DNA of 46,056 bases from an uncultured Prochlorococcus sp. (GCA_902519235.1 CABYJE010000007.1:1-46056), one strand, 5' to 3'; shown: positions 6,589 through 14,364, counted from the stretch's first letter. A program made the numbers and translations. Notes: generated by a model from the letters alone, not told the origin.

Positions 6589-6819
6589 TTAATACTGAGG
6601 TATTCCCATACATTTTAAATAATTGTTATCAGCTAAATCTAAAATTTGATTCCATTCTTCATGAGATGTTTCCAAATTATTTTTAAAATCTTTTTCAAAT
6701 TTAAGAATACACCTTTTTTCTATATTTTCTGGAGAATTATAATTTCTTAAAAAAGAAACGCTCAAATACGATAATGATGAAAAAACTATAATTATTTTAG
6801 CAATCCTAAAATTATTCAT
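6589..6819 (-). CDS. membrane-anchored hypothetical, upstream of DUF2839
   Basis: A 76-residue protein with an N-terminal signal anchor (about 6-24, AKIIIVFSSLSYLSVSF) and an outside or lumenal domain carrying two cysteines (EKRCILKF and YLKCMGIPQY). Two bases separate its stop from the DUF2839 start. The layout parallels that of the protein at 2159-2389. A disulfide between the two cysteines is possible in the periplasm or thylakoid lumen. Family not recognised. Confidence 0.55.
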   Translation of the reverse strand: MNNFRIAKIIIVFSSLSYLSVSFLRNYNSPENIEKRCILKFEKDFKNNLETSHEEWNQILDLADNNYLKCMGIPQY

Positions 6820-6901
6820 ACCTTAAATGATATTGCCATATAAGAAAATAAGGTACTTGTTGGTTTTATAATTAATTTTATCTATTAAAAATAATTATCA
6901 A

Positions 6902-7099
6902 ATGATAAATTCGGTGAATTTTAACCATTTACCTATTCAGGATTTGGTTGTTTCAGGGTTAATAATCTTTATAATGTCGACGATTATTGCCAATATTTAC
7001 GACCCATTATTAGGAATAACTTATGCATTTGGGAATATACTTACTCTTACCTTTTTGAGCTGGTTATACAAAGAAACTTGGAGTGATCCAAAGAAATAA
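6902..7099 (+). CDS. 65-residue two-helix membrane protein
   Basis: Starts MINSVNFNHLPIQDLVVSGL. Two hydrophobic segments (about 14-31 and 37-54) separated by NIYDPLLG, then a short polar tail ending WSDPKK. No motif points to a function. It is divergent from the DUF2839 pair. Confidence 0.5.
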   Translation: MINSVNFNHLPIQDLVVSGLIIFIMSTIIANIYDPLLGITYAFGNILTLTFLSWLYKETWSDPKK

Positions 7100-7174
7100 A
7101 TCTCATAAAGAAAAAAGATAAATAAAAAAAACTACTTCTGTATTTTTAATTTCGAAGAATACTTTAAATTAACT

Positions 7175-7333
7175 ATGTACGTTGCAAGAAGAGAGAGTAT
7201 CAAAAAAAATAATAAGCTTTCCAAGGTAGATTGGGGCATAACCATGAGTAGTACCAAAAATGATATATCTTTAAAGAAACGAATTCTGAAAAAAAATCAA
7301 CCCTTTCATCATTTTTTATTCTCAAACTTATAA
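7175..7333 (+). CDS. possible 52-residue basic protein
   Basis: An ATG-started frame, MYVARRESIKKNNKLSKVDW and onward, very rich in lysine, with a hydrophobic end. It is the only frame of note in the 275-base gap between 7099 and 7375. No family or clear ribosome binding site supports it; it may be chance in AT-rich DNA. Confidence 0.22.
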   Translation: MYVARRESIKKNNKLSKVDWGITMSSTKNDISLKKRILKKNQPFHHFLFSNL

Positions 7334-7374
7334 ATTTAATTTACCTTATAAAATCTCTGAGATTTAGATTGATT

Positions 7375-7731
7375 TTAATTTGAAAAATATTTTTCTGCCC
7401 TCCTAAAGGCTTTTACTGCTCCTTTATAATCAAGACTTTTTAATTTTTCCTTACTTTTTTGTTCCAGCATTTTTACTATTTGATTTCTCTTTATTTCATC
7501 AATTTTCAGCTTATGATCGAAAATAAGATCAAACTTTGAGGAATACAATCTGGATAATTCTTCTCTATATTTTTCAATAATTTTTTCATCACAAGATTTG
7601 GATTTCAAAATTGCATTAGCCTTCATTTTGTCATCTATTTCCCCTTTAAAATTTCCTTGTTTAAATTTTTTCTCACTTGATCTAGTTAGCTTAATAATAT
7701 TTCCCAATATCAATTCATTAGAATCTTTCAT
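7375..7731 (-). CDS. hypothetical helical-repeat protein
   Basis: A 118-residue basic soluble protein. Two similar stretches, KQGNFKGEIDDKMKANAILK (about 24-43) and LDYKGAVKAFRRAEKYF at the end, look like TPR-type helix-turn-helix units with the G-D/N-F/Y-K-G-A pattern seen in small picocyanobacterial TPR-like proteins. This suggests protein binding. Exact function unknown. Confidence 0.6.
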   Translation of the reverse strand: MKDSNELILGNIIKLTRSSEKKFKQGNFKGEIDDKMKANAILKSKSCDEKIIEKYREELSRLYSSKFDLIFDHKLKIDEIKRNQIVKMLEQKSKEKLKSLDYKGAVKAFRRAEKYFSN

Positions 7732-7807
7732 TTATTCATCTTTGCATAGGTTAATGCTATCAGAATAAAATAAACAACTTATTTTTAATACTCAAATAAT
7801 TAAACAA

Positions 7808-8107
7808 TTAACCAATAACAAGTCCTTTTTCAAGAAGTAAATCGAAAACCTCCACACTTTTCGTTTTCCCAAATTGGGGGGGTTTATGTAAATCTAATAT
7901 TTCAGCAAGGCACATAATCCAATAAGTATCTTTTTTTAAATTGAGACCTTCACAAATATGGGTAGGGGCCGATTTAAAACAGCCAAAATCTGTTGATATA
8001 TTAATGTTCATGATTTGAGTTTCAAGTTCCAGACTTAAAAGTTCTATTTCTTGCTCAGAAAGGGCTGTCCCAAAAGAATATGATTCAATTAAAAGTTGAT
8101 AATTCAT
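7808..8107 (-). CDS. hypothetical protein
   Basis: A 99-residue acidic soluble protein: MNYQLLIESYSFGTALSEQE, a leucine-rich helix, CFKSAPTHICEGLNL in the middle and a helical end. It ends 15 bp from the start of the DUF3764 gene upstream, on the same strand, so the two probably form one transcript. The CX7HxC stretch around residues 43-53 is notable but not a known motif. Confidence 0.55.
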   Translation of the reverse strand: MNYQLLIESYSFGTALSEQEIELLSLELETQIMNINISTDFGCFKSAPTHICEGLNLKKDTYWIMCLAEILDLHKPPQFGKTKSVEVFDLLLEKGLVIG

Positions 8108-8122
8108 AAAAGATTTATTTTT

Positions 8123-8404
8123 TCAAGAAATCCATCGAGTTATTTTTGTACCCTCATAAATATGCCCTGAAGCTTCAACAATAGGTTTTGTTTCAGGATT
8201 CATAAAAATATCGTATAAAACATTTTCTGGTCCTTGAAAAATTACAGTTGCCTTTTGTGGATCATCTAATGATTTACCAATATAAAATGTTTTAACCCCC
8301 ATTTCTTTAAACATCGACTGCTGTTCCTCAGCATTCATATGAGATTCATACTCCTCATAGGTATTGCTTAGTTGAAAATCTAAAATAGTTGTTTCAATAG
8401 TCAT
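8123..8404 (-). CDS. DUF3764 protein
   Basis: A 93-residue protein with a pattern I recognise as DUF3764: ETTILDFQLSNTYEEYESHM, MFKEMGVKTFYIGKS, DDPQKATVIFQGPENVLYDI and the ending HIYEGTKITRWIS. It has the size and strand pattern of a ferredoxin-like dimeric alpha/beta barrel fold. The function of the family is unknown. It lies upstream of the hypothetical gene at 7808-8107 on the same strand. Confidence 0.85.
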   Translation of the reverse strand: MTIETTILDFQLSNTYEEYESHMNAEEQQSMFKEMGVKTFYIGKSLDDPQKATVIFQGPENVLYDIFMNPETKPIVEASGHIYEGTKITRWIS

Positions 8405-8538
8405 AAGAATAATTTAAGTTTTTTAATTCTAAATCTTTATCAAAATAATTAATCTAAAAAAATTAGTTTTTATTAAGCAAAGTGTTAACTAATTTTCATT
8501 TATGAGTTATAAATCAACTATAAAAAACGATTCTAATT

Positions 8539-9882
8539 TTGGACTCAAAAATTTCTCAAAGAGAACAATGGACTAGTAAGCTAGGATTCATTCTCGCAGC
8601 CGCTGGTAGTGCAGTAGGTCTAGGCAACCTTTGGGGTTTTGCTTACAGAGCATCTCAAGGTGGAGGTGCGGCGTTTGTACTCTTGTATATATTGATCGTT
8701 TTAATTGTATGTCTTCCGGTATTTGTTGCTGAAATGGCTCTAGGAAGAAACGCAATGGCAAGCACATTGCTTGCTCCTGTAAAGCTGGCTGGGAAGAATT
8801 GGTATCCATTAGGAATTCTTTTCTTCATAGCTCCTCTGGGAATAGCATCATATTATTCAGTGATAATGGGATGGACTGCAGATACCTTGTTCCATTCTTT
8901 ATTTTTTGGATTACCAAAGAATTTAACTGAAGCAGAAACCTTCTTTGGCTCAATTAGTAGTGGCAGCAGTGTTTTATTGGGCCATCTATTAAGTCTTGTA
9001 CTTACAGCAATAATAGTTTCATCAGGTATAAAAAAAGGTATAGAAAAGGTTACTAGATATTTCATGCCAATCCTTTTCATAATTATTGTGATTCTTGCTA
9101 TTTGGGCTACTTCACTTTCAGGTGCATGGGAAGGATATAAAACATTTCTACTTAAGTTTGACTTTAATGAATTGAGAAATCCTCAAACAATAAGAAACGC
9201 TTTTACACAAGCATTCTTTTCATTAAGCTTAGGGATTGGAATTATGGTTACGTACGCGTCCTATTTAAATAAAAAAAGTAATCTTCCAAAACTAAGTGTT
9301 GGAGTTGCATCATTAGATACTTTGGTTGGACTAATGGCTGGATTTATAACTTTCCCAATAGTTTTAACATTCGGTTTAAGTGACGCTATTTCTGAATCCA
9401 CTGTTGGTGCTTTATTTATCTCAATTCCAACAGGCCTAGGTACATATGGTATGGCAGGTAGAATTGTAGCTGTTGCATTTTTTGCATTAGCTTATATCGC
9501 AGCCATAACTTCATCTGTTTCATTATTAGAGGTTCCAGTTTCCTCTTTAATGGATAAATTCGGCTTTAAAAGAGAAAAATCAGTTTGGTTGATAACTCTT
9601 TTCCTATTCTTAGCAGGCATCCCTTCTGCATTAAATTTAAATATTCTTGGAACAGTTGATTCGATTTTTGGTGGCGTATTACTTATCTTTGGTGGATTCT
9701 TGGTTACTTTCTTTATGGGATGGGTGGTCCCTGGAAAATTTAATGAGGAACTTAGTGATTCAAAAGTTGGAATCAAAACGACACGTTATTTGAAATTCAT
9801 GACAAGATGGGTTGCTCCTCCAATTATTGGTTTTGGACTATTTATTAGTGTTTTTGATTTGCTGAAAGGCTGGGTAAGTTAG
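8539..9882 (+). CDS. sodium-dependent transporter, NSS/SNF family
   Basis: A 447-residue membrane protein of the LeuT-fold neurotransmitter:sodium symporter family, which imports amino acids or similar small solutes with sodium. The first helix has GFILAAAGSAVGLGNLWGFA (about 13-32), with the unwound glycine-rich centre that binds sodium and substrate, and GGGAAFVLLY follows. About 11 helices are predicted, matching the shorter bacterial members. The start is TTG 8539 since no in-frame ATG precedes the conserved first helix; no Shine-Dalgarno is seen. The substrate cannot be told from sequence. Confidence 0.93.
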   Translation: MDSKISQREQWTSKLGFILAAAGSAVGLGNLWGFAYRASQGGGAAFVLLYILIVLIVCLPVFVAEMALGRNAMASTLLAPVKLAGKNWYPLGILFFIAPLGIASYYSVIMGWTADTLFHSLFFGLPKNLTEAETFFGSISSGSSVLLGHLLSLVLTAIIVSSGIKKGIEKVTRYFMPILFIIIVILAIWATSLSGAWEGYKTFLLKFDFNELRNPQTIRNAFTQAFFSLSLGIGIMVTYASYLNKKSNLPKLSVGVASLDTLVGLMAGFITFPIVLTFGLSDAISESTVGALFISIPTGLGTYGMAGRIVAVAFFALAYIAAITSSVSLLEVPVSSLMDKFGFKREKSVWLITLFLFLAGIPSALNLNILGTVDSIFGGVLLIFGGFLVTFFMGWVVPGKFNEELSDSKVGIKTTRYLKFMTRWVAPPIIGFGLFISVFDLLKGWVS

Positions 9883-9967
9883 AAAATTTTTACAGGAAAT
9901 AAAGTGCGGAAATAAGGGGGTGGTATAAGTCGATCAACAAATTAAATTTTGAAACTTTTTTCAAATC

Positions 9968-10120
9968 ATGTTAAAGCAAACTAGGAAAAATCTTCAATTT
10001 ATAAGTATTTGCAGTGTTTCTTGTTTAAAAATTAATATATTGGAGAAGTTCTTTTTATTTTTTAAAAGCCAAAAAATTTTTTCCAAAAAAGGTCTTGCCG
10101 CGGATCCTTTTTTTATTTAA
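9968..10120 (+). CDS. possible 50-residue peptide ending GLAADPFFI
   Basis: The 370-base gap between the transporter and selO holds one reasonable frame, from ATG 9968 to TAA 10120. It starts MLKQTRKNLQFISICSVSCL and ends SKKGLAADPFFI. The ending does not look like random AT-rich translation. It coincides with the terminator-like hairpin at 10085-10114, so the stretch may be coding, a transcript end, or both. No other feature was seen in the gap. Confidence 0.35.
   Translation: MLKQTRKNLQFISICSVSCLKINILEKFFLFFKSQKIFSKKGLAADPFFI
10085..10114 (+). terminator. terminator-like hairpin
   Basis: AAAAAAGG (10085-10092) pairs with CCTTTTTT (10106-10113) around a GC-rich loop containing CCGCGG, and a T run follows. 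It is nearly symmetric, so it could act on either strand. It lies about 200 bp after the transporter stop. It overlaps the end of the possible peptide gene at 9968-10120. Confidence 0.4.
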
Positions 10121-10253
10121 GTATTAACTTTTAACTTATATTTAATCTCAAACGTATCGCCCAAAAACCATCCCTAATAGAATCTATATAAGATACATTT
10201 AGGTGTTTAATTTAAAGAAATTAGAGCACCTCAAAGAATAGATAACAAATTTG

Positions 10254-11957
10254 ATGTCAACCAAATCTGATTCATTAAAAGTAAAGCTTACAGAAAATTT
10301 TTCTGAATTTTCTCAACTATCTGACTATTCTTTTATAAATTCTCTTAAAGCAGATCCTCAATCAACAAAAGATGGAAATGATCATAAGCCGCGTTCAGTA
10401 TATTCAGGTCATTATGTACCAGTTGTTCCAACTGCTATTCCAGAACCAGAATATATTTCGCATAGCAAGAAACTTTTTAAAGAACTAAGGCTAAGCTCAG
10501 ACCTTGCTATGGACGAGAATTTTTGTCGTTTTTTCTCAGGTGATATTTCTGTTGCTAAATATCCAATGAGTCCTGTTGGCTGGTCAACAGGTTATGCATT
10601 ATCAATTTACGGAACTGAATATACCCAACAATGTCCCTTTGGCACTGGCAATGGTTATGGTGATGGCAGAGCAATTTCTGTTTTTGAAGGTTTATTCAAT
10701 GGGAAAAGAATGGAAATGCAACTTAAAGGTGGAGGTCCAACTCCCTACTGTCGTGGAGCAGATGGCAGAGCTGTCTTAAGGTCTAGCGTACGAGAATTTC
10801 TCGCACAGGAATTAATGGATTCTTTGGGAATCCCTACCTCAAGATCCTTAACACTTTATGTCTCACGTTCAGAAACAGTTAGAAGACCTTGGTATTCCAA
10901 AGGGTCCAGATATTTTGAACCTGATATCATAATTGATAATCAAGCGGCAATTACTACGAGAGTCGCTCCATCTTTTTTACGTGTAGGCCAGATTGAACTT
11001 TTTGCAAGACGAGTTCGTAATAATGCGCATGATGAGGCCCTAAATGAACTAAAGATGATAGTTCAACATCTAATTGACAGAAATTATAAAGATGAAATTG
11101 AAAATGAGATTTCAATTGAAAGTAAAGTAATAAAACTTGCTTCTTTATACAGATCAAGACTTATATCACTTATAGCCAACTGGATGAGAGTTGGTTATTG
11201 CCAGGGTAATTTCAATAGTGATAATTGTGCTGCTGGAGGTTATACCTTGGATTATGGCCCCTTTGGATTCTGTGAATTATTTGACCCAAGATTTCAACCA
11301 TGGACAGGTGGAGGTGAACATTTCTCATTTTTTAACCAGCCTTCTGCAGCGGCAATCAACTTTAAAACATTCTGTTCCTCTCTTAGTCCGTTACTTTCAC
11401 AAAGCAAACAAGATCAAGAAAAGTTAGATCAAATCGAAAAAGACTTTTCTGAATTAATGAATAAAGAATTGATGAAAATCTGGGCAAACAAGCTTGGTTT
11501 AGAACATTACAACGAAACTCTAATAAATGAATTTTTTAATCTCATGGTCATTTCAAAAGCAGACTATACAATATTGTTCCGTAAACTCTCTGAAATACCT
11601 GATAACTTAGATTCTTTAAAAGACTGTTTCTATTTGCCAATTAATGACGAGCTCAATAATAGGTGGGAAGTATGGCTTGAAAACTGGCAATCAGTCTTGA
11701 AGAAAGAGGGAAATATTAAAGCACAATCGGAATCAATGAAATCCCTTAATCCAGTCTATACTTGGCGCGAATGGATGGTCGTTCCCGCATATGAAGAAGC
11801 TGAAAAGGGAAATTACAAAAAAATAAAAGAGTTACAGGATGTCTTTAGCAATCCATATGTAGAACAACCCCCAGAAATAGATCAAAAATATAATCGACTA
11901 AAGCCAAGCCAGTATTTTAACTATGGAGGAGTATCTCATTACAGTTGTTCTTCGTAA
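10254..11957 (+). CDS. selO: SelO family protein adenylyltransferase (YdiU)
   Basis: A 567-residue SelO pseudokinase-family enzyme. In characterised members it transfers AMP from ATP to protein Ser, Thr or Tyr and has a role in redox stress. Visible blocks: YPMSPVGWSTGYALSIYGTE, MQLKGGGPTPYCRGADGRAV followed by LRSSVREFL, the LGIPTSRSLTL segment, ARRV and NWMRVGYCQGNFNSDN, then LDYGPFGFCELFDP, which holds the metal-binding Asp. The C-terminus ends SCSS, like E. coli YdiU, with Cys where eukaryotic SelO has selenocysteine nearby. ATG 10254 is chosen over the TTG three bases before. It is a single gene, convergent with a cupin gene. Confidence 0.95.
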   Translation: MSTKSDSLKVKLTENFSEFSQLSDYSFINSLKADPQSTKDGNDHKPRSVYSGHYVPVVPTAIPEPEYISHSKKLFKELRLSSDLAMDENFCRFFSGDISVAKYPMSPVGWSTGYALSIYGTEYTQQCPFGTGNGYGDGRAISVFEGLFNGKRMEMQLKGGGPTPYCRGADGRAVLRSSVREFLAQELMDSLGIPTSRSLTLYVSRSETVRRPWYSKGSRYFEPDIIIDNQAAITTRVAPSFLRVGQIELFARRVRNNAHDEALNELKMIVQHLIDRNYKDEIENEISIESKVIKLASLYRSRLISLIANWMRVGYCQGNFNSDNCAAGGYTLDYGPFGFCELFDPRFQPWTGGGEHFSFFNQPSAAAINFKTFCSSLSPLLSQSKQDQEKLDQIEKDFSELMNKELMKIWANKLGLEHYNETLINEFFNLMVISKADYTILFRKLSEIPDNLDSLKDCFYLPINDELNNRWEVWLENWQSVLKKEGNIKAQSESMKSLNPVYTWREWMVVPAYEEAEKGNYKKIKELQDVFSNPYVEQPPEIDQKYNRLKPSQYFNYGGVSHYSCSS

Positions 11958-12001
11958 AAGGTGAACCCTAAAAATACTGATCAAATTACCTAGAGAATCT
12001 T

Positions 12002-12424
12002 TTATTCATTTATGGCAGTAGGCATACCAACTACTGATACAACTCCCACATGAAGTATGGCCGGCTTCTTCCCAACATTTTTCACATAGTGGCTTCCCCC
12101 ATTATTACTCTCTATAAATGCATCGCCCGCTTTAAAGAAATTAATTTCTTCACCCCTTACATGTTTTAATCTGCCTCTGGTGACATGAATCAACATTGGG
12201 GAAGGATGATTATGAATTGGAGTTTTCAAGCCTACTGGAATCTTTACTTTTAAGAGTCTTAATTCAGGCTTACCTTCGAGATAATTAAAATTTTTACCAC
12301 TAAGTCCTTTTGAACTTTGAATAATAGTTATAACTTCAATCTTTTCTTCAGCAAAAGAAGGTTGTGGTAAAGCTAAAGTCCCAACAAAAAGGCAGAAAAA
12401 GGGAATAAATTTTTTTAATTTCAT
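12002..12424 (-). CDS. exported cupin-domain protein
   Basis: A 140-residue protein from the ATG of MKLKKFIPFFCLFVGTLALP; a GTG six codons upstream is possible but less likely. A signal peptide with cleavage near PSFA-EE is clear. The mature part is one cupin: PIHNHPSPMLIHVTRGRL is motif 1 with the metal-binding His residues, and GDAFIESNNGGSHYVKN motif 2. Such small exported cupins usually bind a divalent metal; no substrate can be assigned. It is convergent with selO. Confidence 0.85.
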   Translation of the reverse strand: MKLKKFIPFFCLFVGTLALPQPSFAEEKIEVITIIQSSKGLSGKNFNYLEGKPELRLLKVKIPVGLKTPIHNHPSPMLIHVTRGRLKHVRGEEINFFKAGDAFIESNNGGSHYVKNVGKKPAILHVGVVSVVGMPTAINE

Positions 12425-12476
12425 TAGATATTCGATTTTCACTAATAATAGGTATTTTGCAAAAATAATTACTAAT

Positions 12477-12638
12477 TTATTTTTTATATAACTTTTCTAA
12501 TTGCTTAATTTCCTCTCTTAAATCCTTACCTCTCTCATTTAATTTATTATTTTTAATAACTATTGGGATAATCCACCAGGCTTGAAGACCTAAAAAGATA
12601 AATACTAAAATCAATAATTCAAAAGTTCCAGGCTGCAT
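12477..12638 (-). CDS. 53-residue membrane-anchored coiled-coil protein
   Basis: Starts MQPGTFELLILVFIFLGLQA, then WWIIPIVIKNNK and a charged helix ending EEIKQLEKLYKK. A single N-terminal helix plus a short coiled coil, a layout I associate with conserved small proteins of marine cyanobacteria. Function unknown. On the same strand as the cupin gene, 53 bp upstream of it. Confidence 0.6.
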   Translation of the reverse strand: MQPGTFELLILVFIFLGLQAWWIIPIVIKNNKLNERGKDLREEIKQLEKLYKK

Positions 12639-12711
12639 TTGATAAATTAATCTAGTATATAAATACTAATATTCTAAAAGCTATTAAATACTCATGAGAT
12701 TTACAATATTT

Positions 12712-12936
12712 CTAAGCTGCCCCTAATTCAATATTAAGTTCAATACCTTTTGATATTATTGCTTCTTTAAAGTCAATCAGTTTGCCAATAATTTTTTGCT
12801 TCTCCTGTTCAGTTTTATAGACATCCTCAACTACCTCCTGCATTGCAAGTGTTACTTTTTGTAGTTTGATTTCTAAATCTTCCCTGTAATTCATAAGCTC
12901 AACTAAATTGTCTTTTTTATTAAAAAACAAAATCAT
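12712..12936 (-). CDS. 74-residue coiled-coil protein
   Basis: Starts MILFFNKKDNLVELMNYRED and is then helical throughout, with hydrophobic heptads (LEIKLQKVTLAMQEVVEDVY, then KIIGKLIDFKEAII). Acidic and soluble; it probably dimerises. Ends with GIELNIELGAA. Family not recognised. Confidence 0.55.
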   Translation of the reverse strand: MILFFNKKDNLVELMNYREDLEIKLQKVTLAMQEVVEDVYKTEQEKQKIIGKLIDFKEAIISKGIELNIELGAA

Positions 12937-12968
12937 TATTAGTAAATAAGTAAATTACCCTAAAAAGA

Positions 12969-12995
12969 TTGACAGCAAAACAAAATAAATATAAT
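12969..12995 (+). promoter_or_regulatory. possible promoter of DUF1651-like gene
   Basis: TTGACA at 12969-12974 and TATAAT at 12990-12995 have consensus sequence, but the spacer of 15 bp is short. It lies 49 bp upstream of ATG 13044, on that gene's strand. Confidence 0.4.
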
Positions 12996-13043
12996 TTATA
13001 GTACAAGTGTATTAATATTTAAATAGCCTATTAAGGTGAAAGT

Positions 13044-13313
13044 ATGAAGCCTAATTACTCATTTGGTTGTAGCGCTAGCAAGCCAAGCGGATGTCTACTA
13101 AATCCCGAAGGCAGCAGAATGATCTTTTTCGAAGAATGCAAAAATATCCCTAAACCTAACCTAAAAATTCATACTCATCTTTTTTATGCAAATCACCTTG
13201 GAGAACCTGCAGGCTACAAATTCTCAGAAAAATTAAACATAGATGCAGCCTGGGAAAAGTGGCATGAACTTCATCAAAAAGGCTGGACAGAGGTCTATTA
13301 CCATTACGGATGA
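13044..13313 (+). CDS. DUF1651-like protein
   Basis: An 89-residue protein. The N-terminal half has three cysteines (FGCSASKPSGCLLNPEGSR, then FFEECKNIPK). The C-terminal half, AAWEKWHELHQKGWTEVYYH, carries the helix plus Gly-Trp ending seen in DUF1651 proteins and in the gene at 709-969. A ribosome-binding AAGGTGAAA-like stretch precedes the ATG. Soluble; function unknown. It lies just before the hli cluster on the same strand, but a 163-base regulatory gap separates them. Confidence 0.6.
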   Translation: MKPNYSFGCSASKPSGCLLNPEGSRMIFFEECKNIPKPNLKIHTHLFYANHLGEPAGYKFSEKLNIDAAWEKWHELHQKGWTEVYYHYG

Positions 13314-13362
13314 AGATTCTCCGTCAAGAAATACTCAAAAAAAATTAACTATTTTACTTTAA

Positions 13363-13389
13363 GTAACGATATAGTTACATATATGTAAC
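13363..13389 (+). promoter_or_regulatory. three phased GTAAC half-sites upstream of hli cluster
   Basis: GTAAC (13363-13367), GTTAC (13374-13378) and GTAAC (13385-13389) alternate in orientation with exactly 6 bases between each, an 11-bp period. This places all three on one face of the helix. The second and third form a perfect 16-bp palindrome, GTTACATATATGTAAC. It lies about 90 bp before the first hli start, where an activator or repressor would bind. The regulator is not known; the spacing does not fit the NtcA pattern GTA-N8-TAC. Confidence 0.6.
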
Positions 13390-13476
13390 ATATATATTGG
13401 GAATAACTTATTTTCTGCCAATTACTTTACATTTGTTAATAGTAGTGTTACATTAATTAACAATTACATAACTTCA

Positions 13477-13683
13477 ATGACTAATTCAAACGTTACTACT
13501 GAATCAGGTGGTAGACAGAATATGTTTCCTACTGAGACACGTCCTTATATAGATGAGTCTGTTTCTTACGACAGCTACCCACAAAATGCAGAAAAAGTTA
13601 ACGGTCGTTGGGCAATGATTGGGCTTGTTGCGTTAGTAGGTGCTTACGTTTCAACCGGACAAATTATTCCTGGCATTTTTTAA
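13477..13683 (+). CDS. hli: high-light-inducible protein 1
   Basis: A 68-residue Hlip: a polar N-terminus of about 40 residues and then one chlorophyll-binding helix, AEKVNGRWAMIGLVALVGAY, ending TGQIIPGIF. The ExxNGRxAM block is the pigment-binding signature. Hlips bind chlorophyll and carotenoid, quench excess energy and help photosystem II assembly under light stress. The TGQIIPG ending is typical of the multicopy Hlip group shared with cyanophages. It overlaps the second hli gene by one base (TAATG). The phased half-sites at 13363-13389 probably control it. Confidence 0.95.
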   Translation: MTNSNVTTESGGRQNMFPTETRPYIDESVSYDSYPQNAEKVNGRWAMIGLVALVGAYVSTGQIIPGIF

Positions 13684-13943
13684 TGAGTCCACTCACAGGT
13701 TTCTTAGCCGTAATTGTATTCTTTACAGCCGTATTCGTTGCTTATTTAACCAAGCAATTTCAAAACGAAAATTTAAACTATTCATCTTCTAATCAAATGA
13801 AAAACCCAAACACAAAAGTCAAATCAATCGAAAAAGAAAAAGTTGTTGCTGAAACTCTTAACGGCAGATTCGCAATGCTTGGATTAATTGCTGCTGTTGG
13901 AGCATACCTAACAACAGGTCAAATAATTCCTGGTTTCGTTTAA
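13683..13943 (+). CDS. hli: high-light-inducible protein 2, with extra membrane helix
   Basis: An 86-residue Hlip starting at the ATG that overlaps the stop of the first (TAATG). Unlike the neighbours it begins with a separate hydrophobic segment (MSPLTGFLAVIVFFTAVFVA), then a 40-residue polar linker and the Hlip helix AETLNGRFAMLGLIAAVGAY with the ending TGQIIPGFV. It thus has two membrane helices, only the second being pigment-binding. A longer in-frame start upstream lies inside gene 1 and is not used. Confidence 0.92.
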   Translation: MSPLTGFLAVIVFFTAVFVAYLTKQFQNENLNYSSSNQMKNPNTKVKSIEKEKVVAETLNGRFAMLGLIAAVGAYLTTGQIIPGFV

Positions 13944-13978
13944 AACTAACTATCTTATAAACCTACAACTCAGTTAAA

Positions 13979-14107
13979 ATGGAAAATTCAAAAACAACTT
14001 ATTGGCAAAACGCCGAGAGAACTAATGGAAGAATGGCAATGATGGGCTTATTTGCATTAGTTGTAAATTATGGCTTATTCGGATGGATAATCCCAGGAAT
14101 TTTTTAA
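13979..14107 (+). CDS. hli: high-light-inducible protein 3, minimal
   Basis: A 42-residue minimal Hlip: MENSKTTYWQNAERTNGRMA, then MMGLFALVVNYGLFGWIIPG and IF. It keeps the ExxNGRxAM block and the IIPG ending but has GLFGW in place of the TGQ. It lies 35 bp after the second hli gene and one base before the next small gene, in one operon that ends at the terminator at 14311-14346. Confidence 0.93.
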   Translation: MENSKTTYWQNAERTNGRMAMMGLFALVVNYGLFGWIIPGIF

Positions 14108-14108
14108 A

Positions 14109-14288
14109 ATGAATTTAGGATTACTTTTTCTTAAAGTAAATACTTTGGGAGTTATAACTCTTTCTGAACTTGATTGGATAACTAACCATCAATCTGAATT
14201 TTCAAGGCTAGATATGGCTTTAGTTATTAAAATCGGCCGTCTTATGGACTCAGGAGTAGTGGAAATTGATAATAGATTGCCTGTTTAA
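14109..14288 (+). CDS. 59-residue hypothetical closing the hli operon
   Basis: Starts MNLGLLFLKVNTLGVITLSE, then LDWITNHQSEFSRLDMALVI, and ends with RLMDSGVVEIDNRLPV. A soluble helical protein with a winged-helix-like beta ending. Its ATG lies one base after the stop of the minimal hli gene, and a strong terminator follows, so it belongs to the hli transcript. A role in light-stress response is inferred only from that. Family not recognised with certainty. Confidence 0.65.
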   Translation: MNLGLLFLKVNTLGVITLSELDWITNHQSEFSRLDMALVIKIGRLMDSGVVEIDNRLPV

Positions 14289-14310
14289 TTTTTAAAATTG
14301 ATCGTCATGA

Positions 14311-14346
14311 GTGTTTGTCAATAGGGATACTGACAGACACTTTTTT
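14311..14346 (+). terminator. intrinsic terminator of hli operon
   Basis: GTGTTTGTCA (14311-14320) pairs with TGACAGACAC (14331-14340), ten pairs with one G-T, loop ATAGGGATAC, then six T. Ends the transcript of the three hli genes and the gene at 14109-14288. Confidence 0.9.
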
Positions 14347-14364
14347 ATAAGAAAAAATATTTGT

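Noticed and set aside
13374-13389. NtcA site in the palindrome upstream of hli
   Set aside because: The NtcA pattern is GTA-N8-TAC; here the spacing gives TAC-N6-GTA or GTA-N10-TAC instead.
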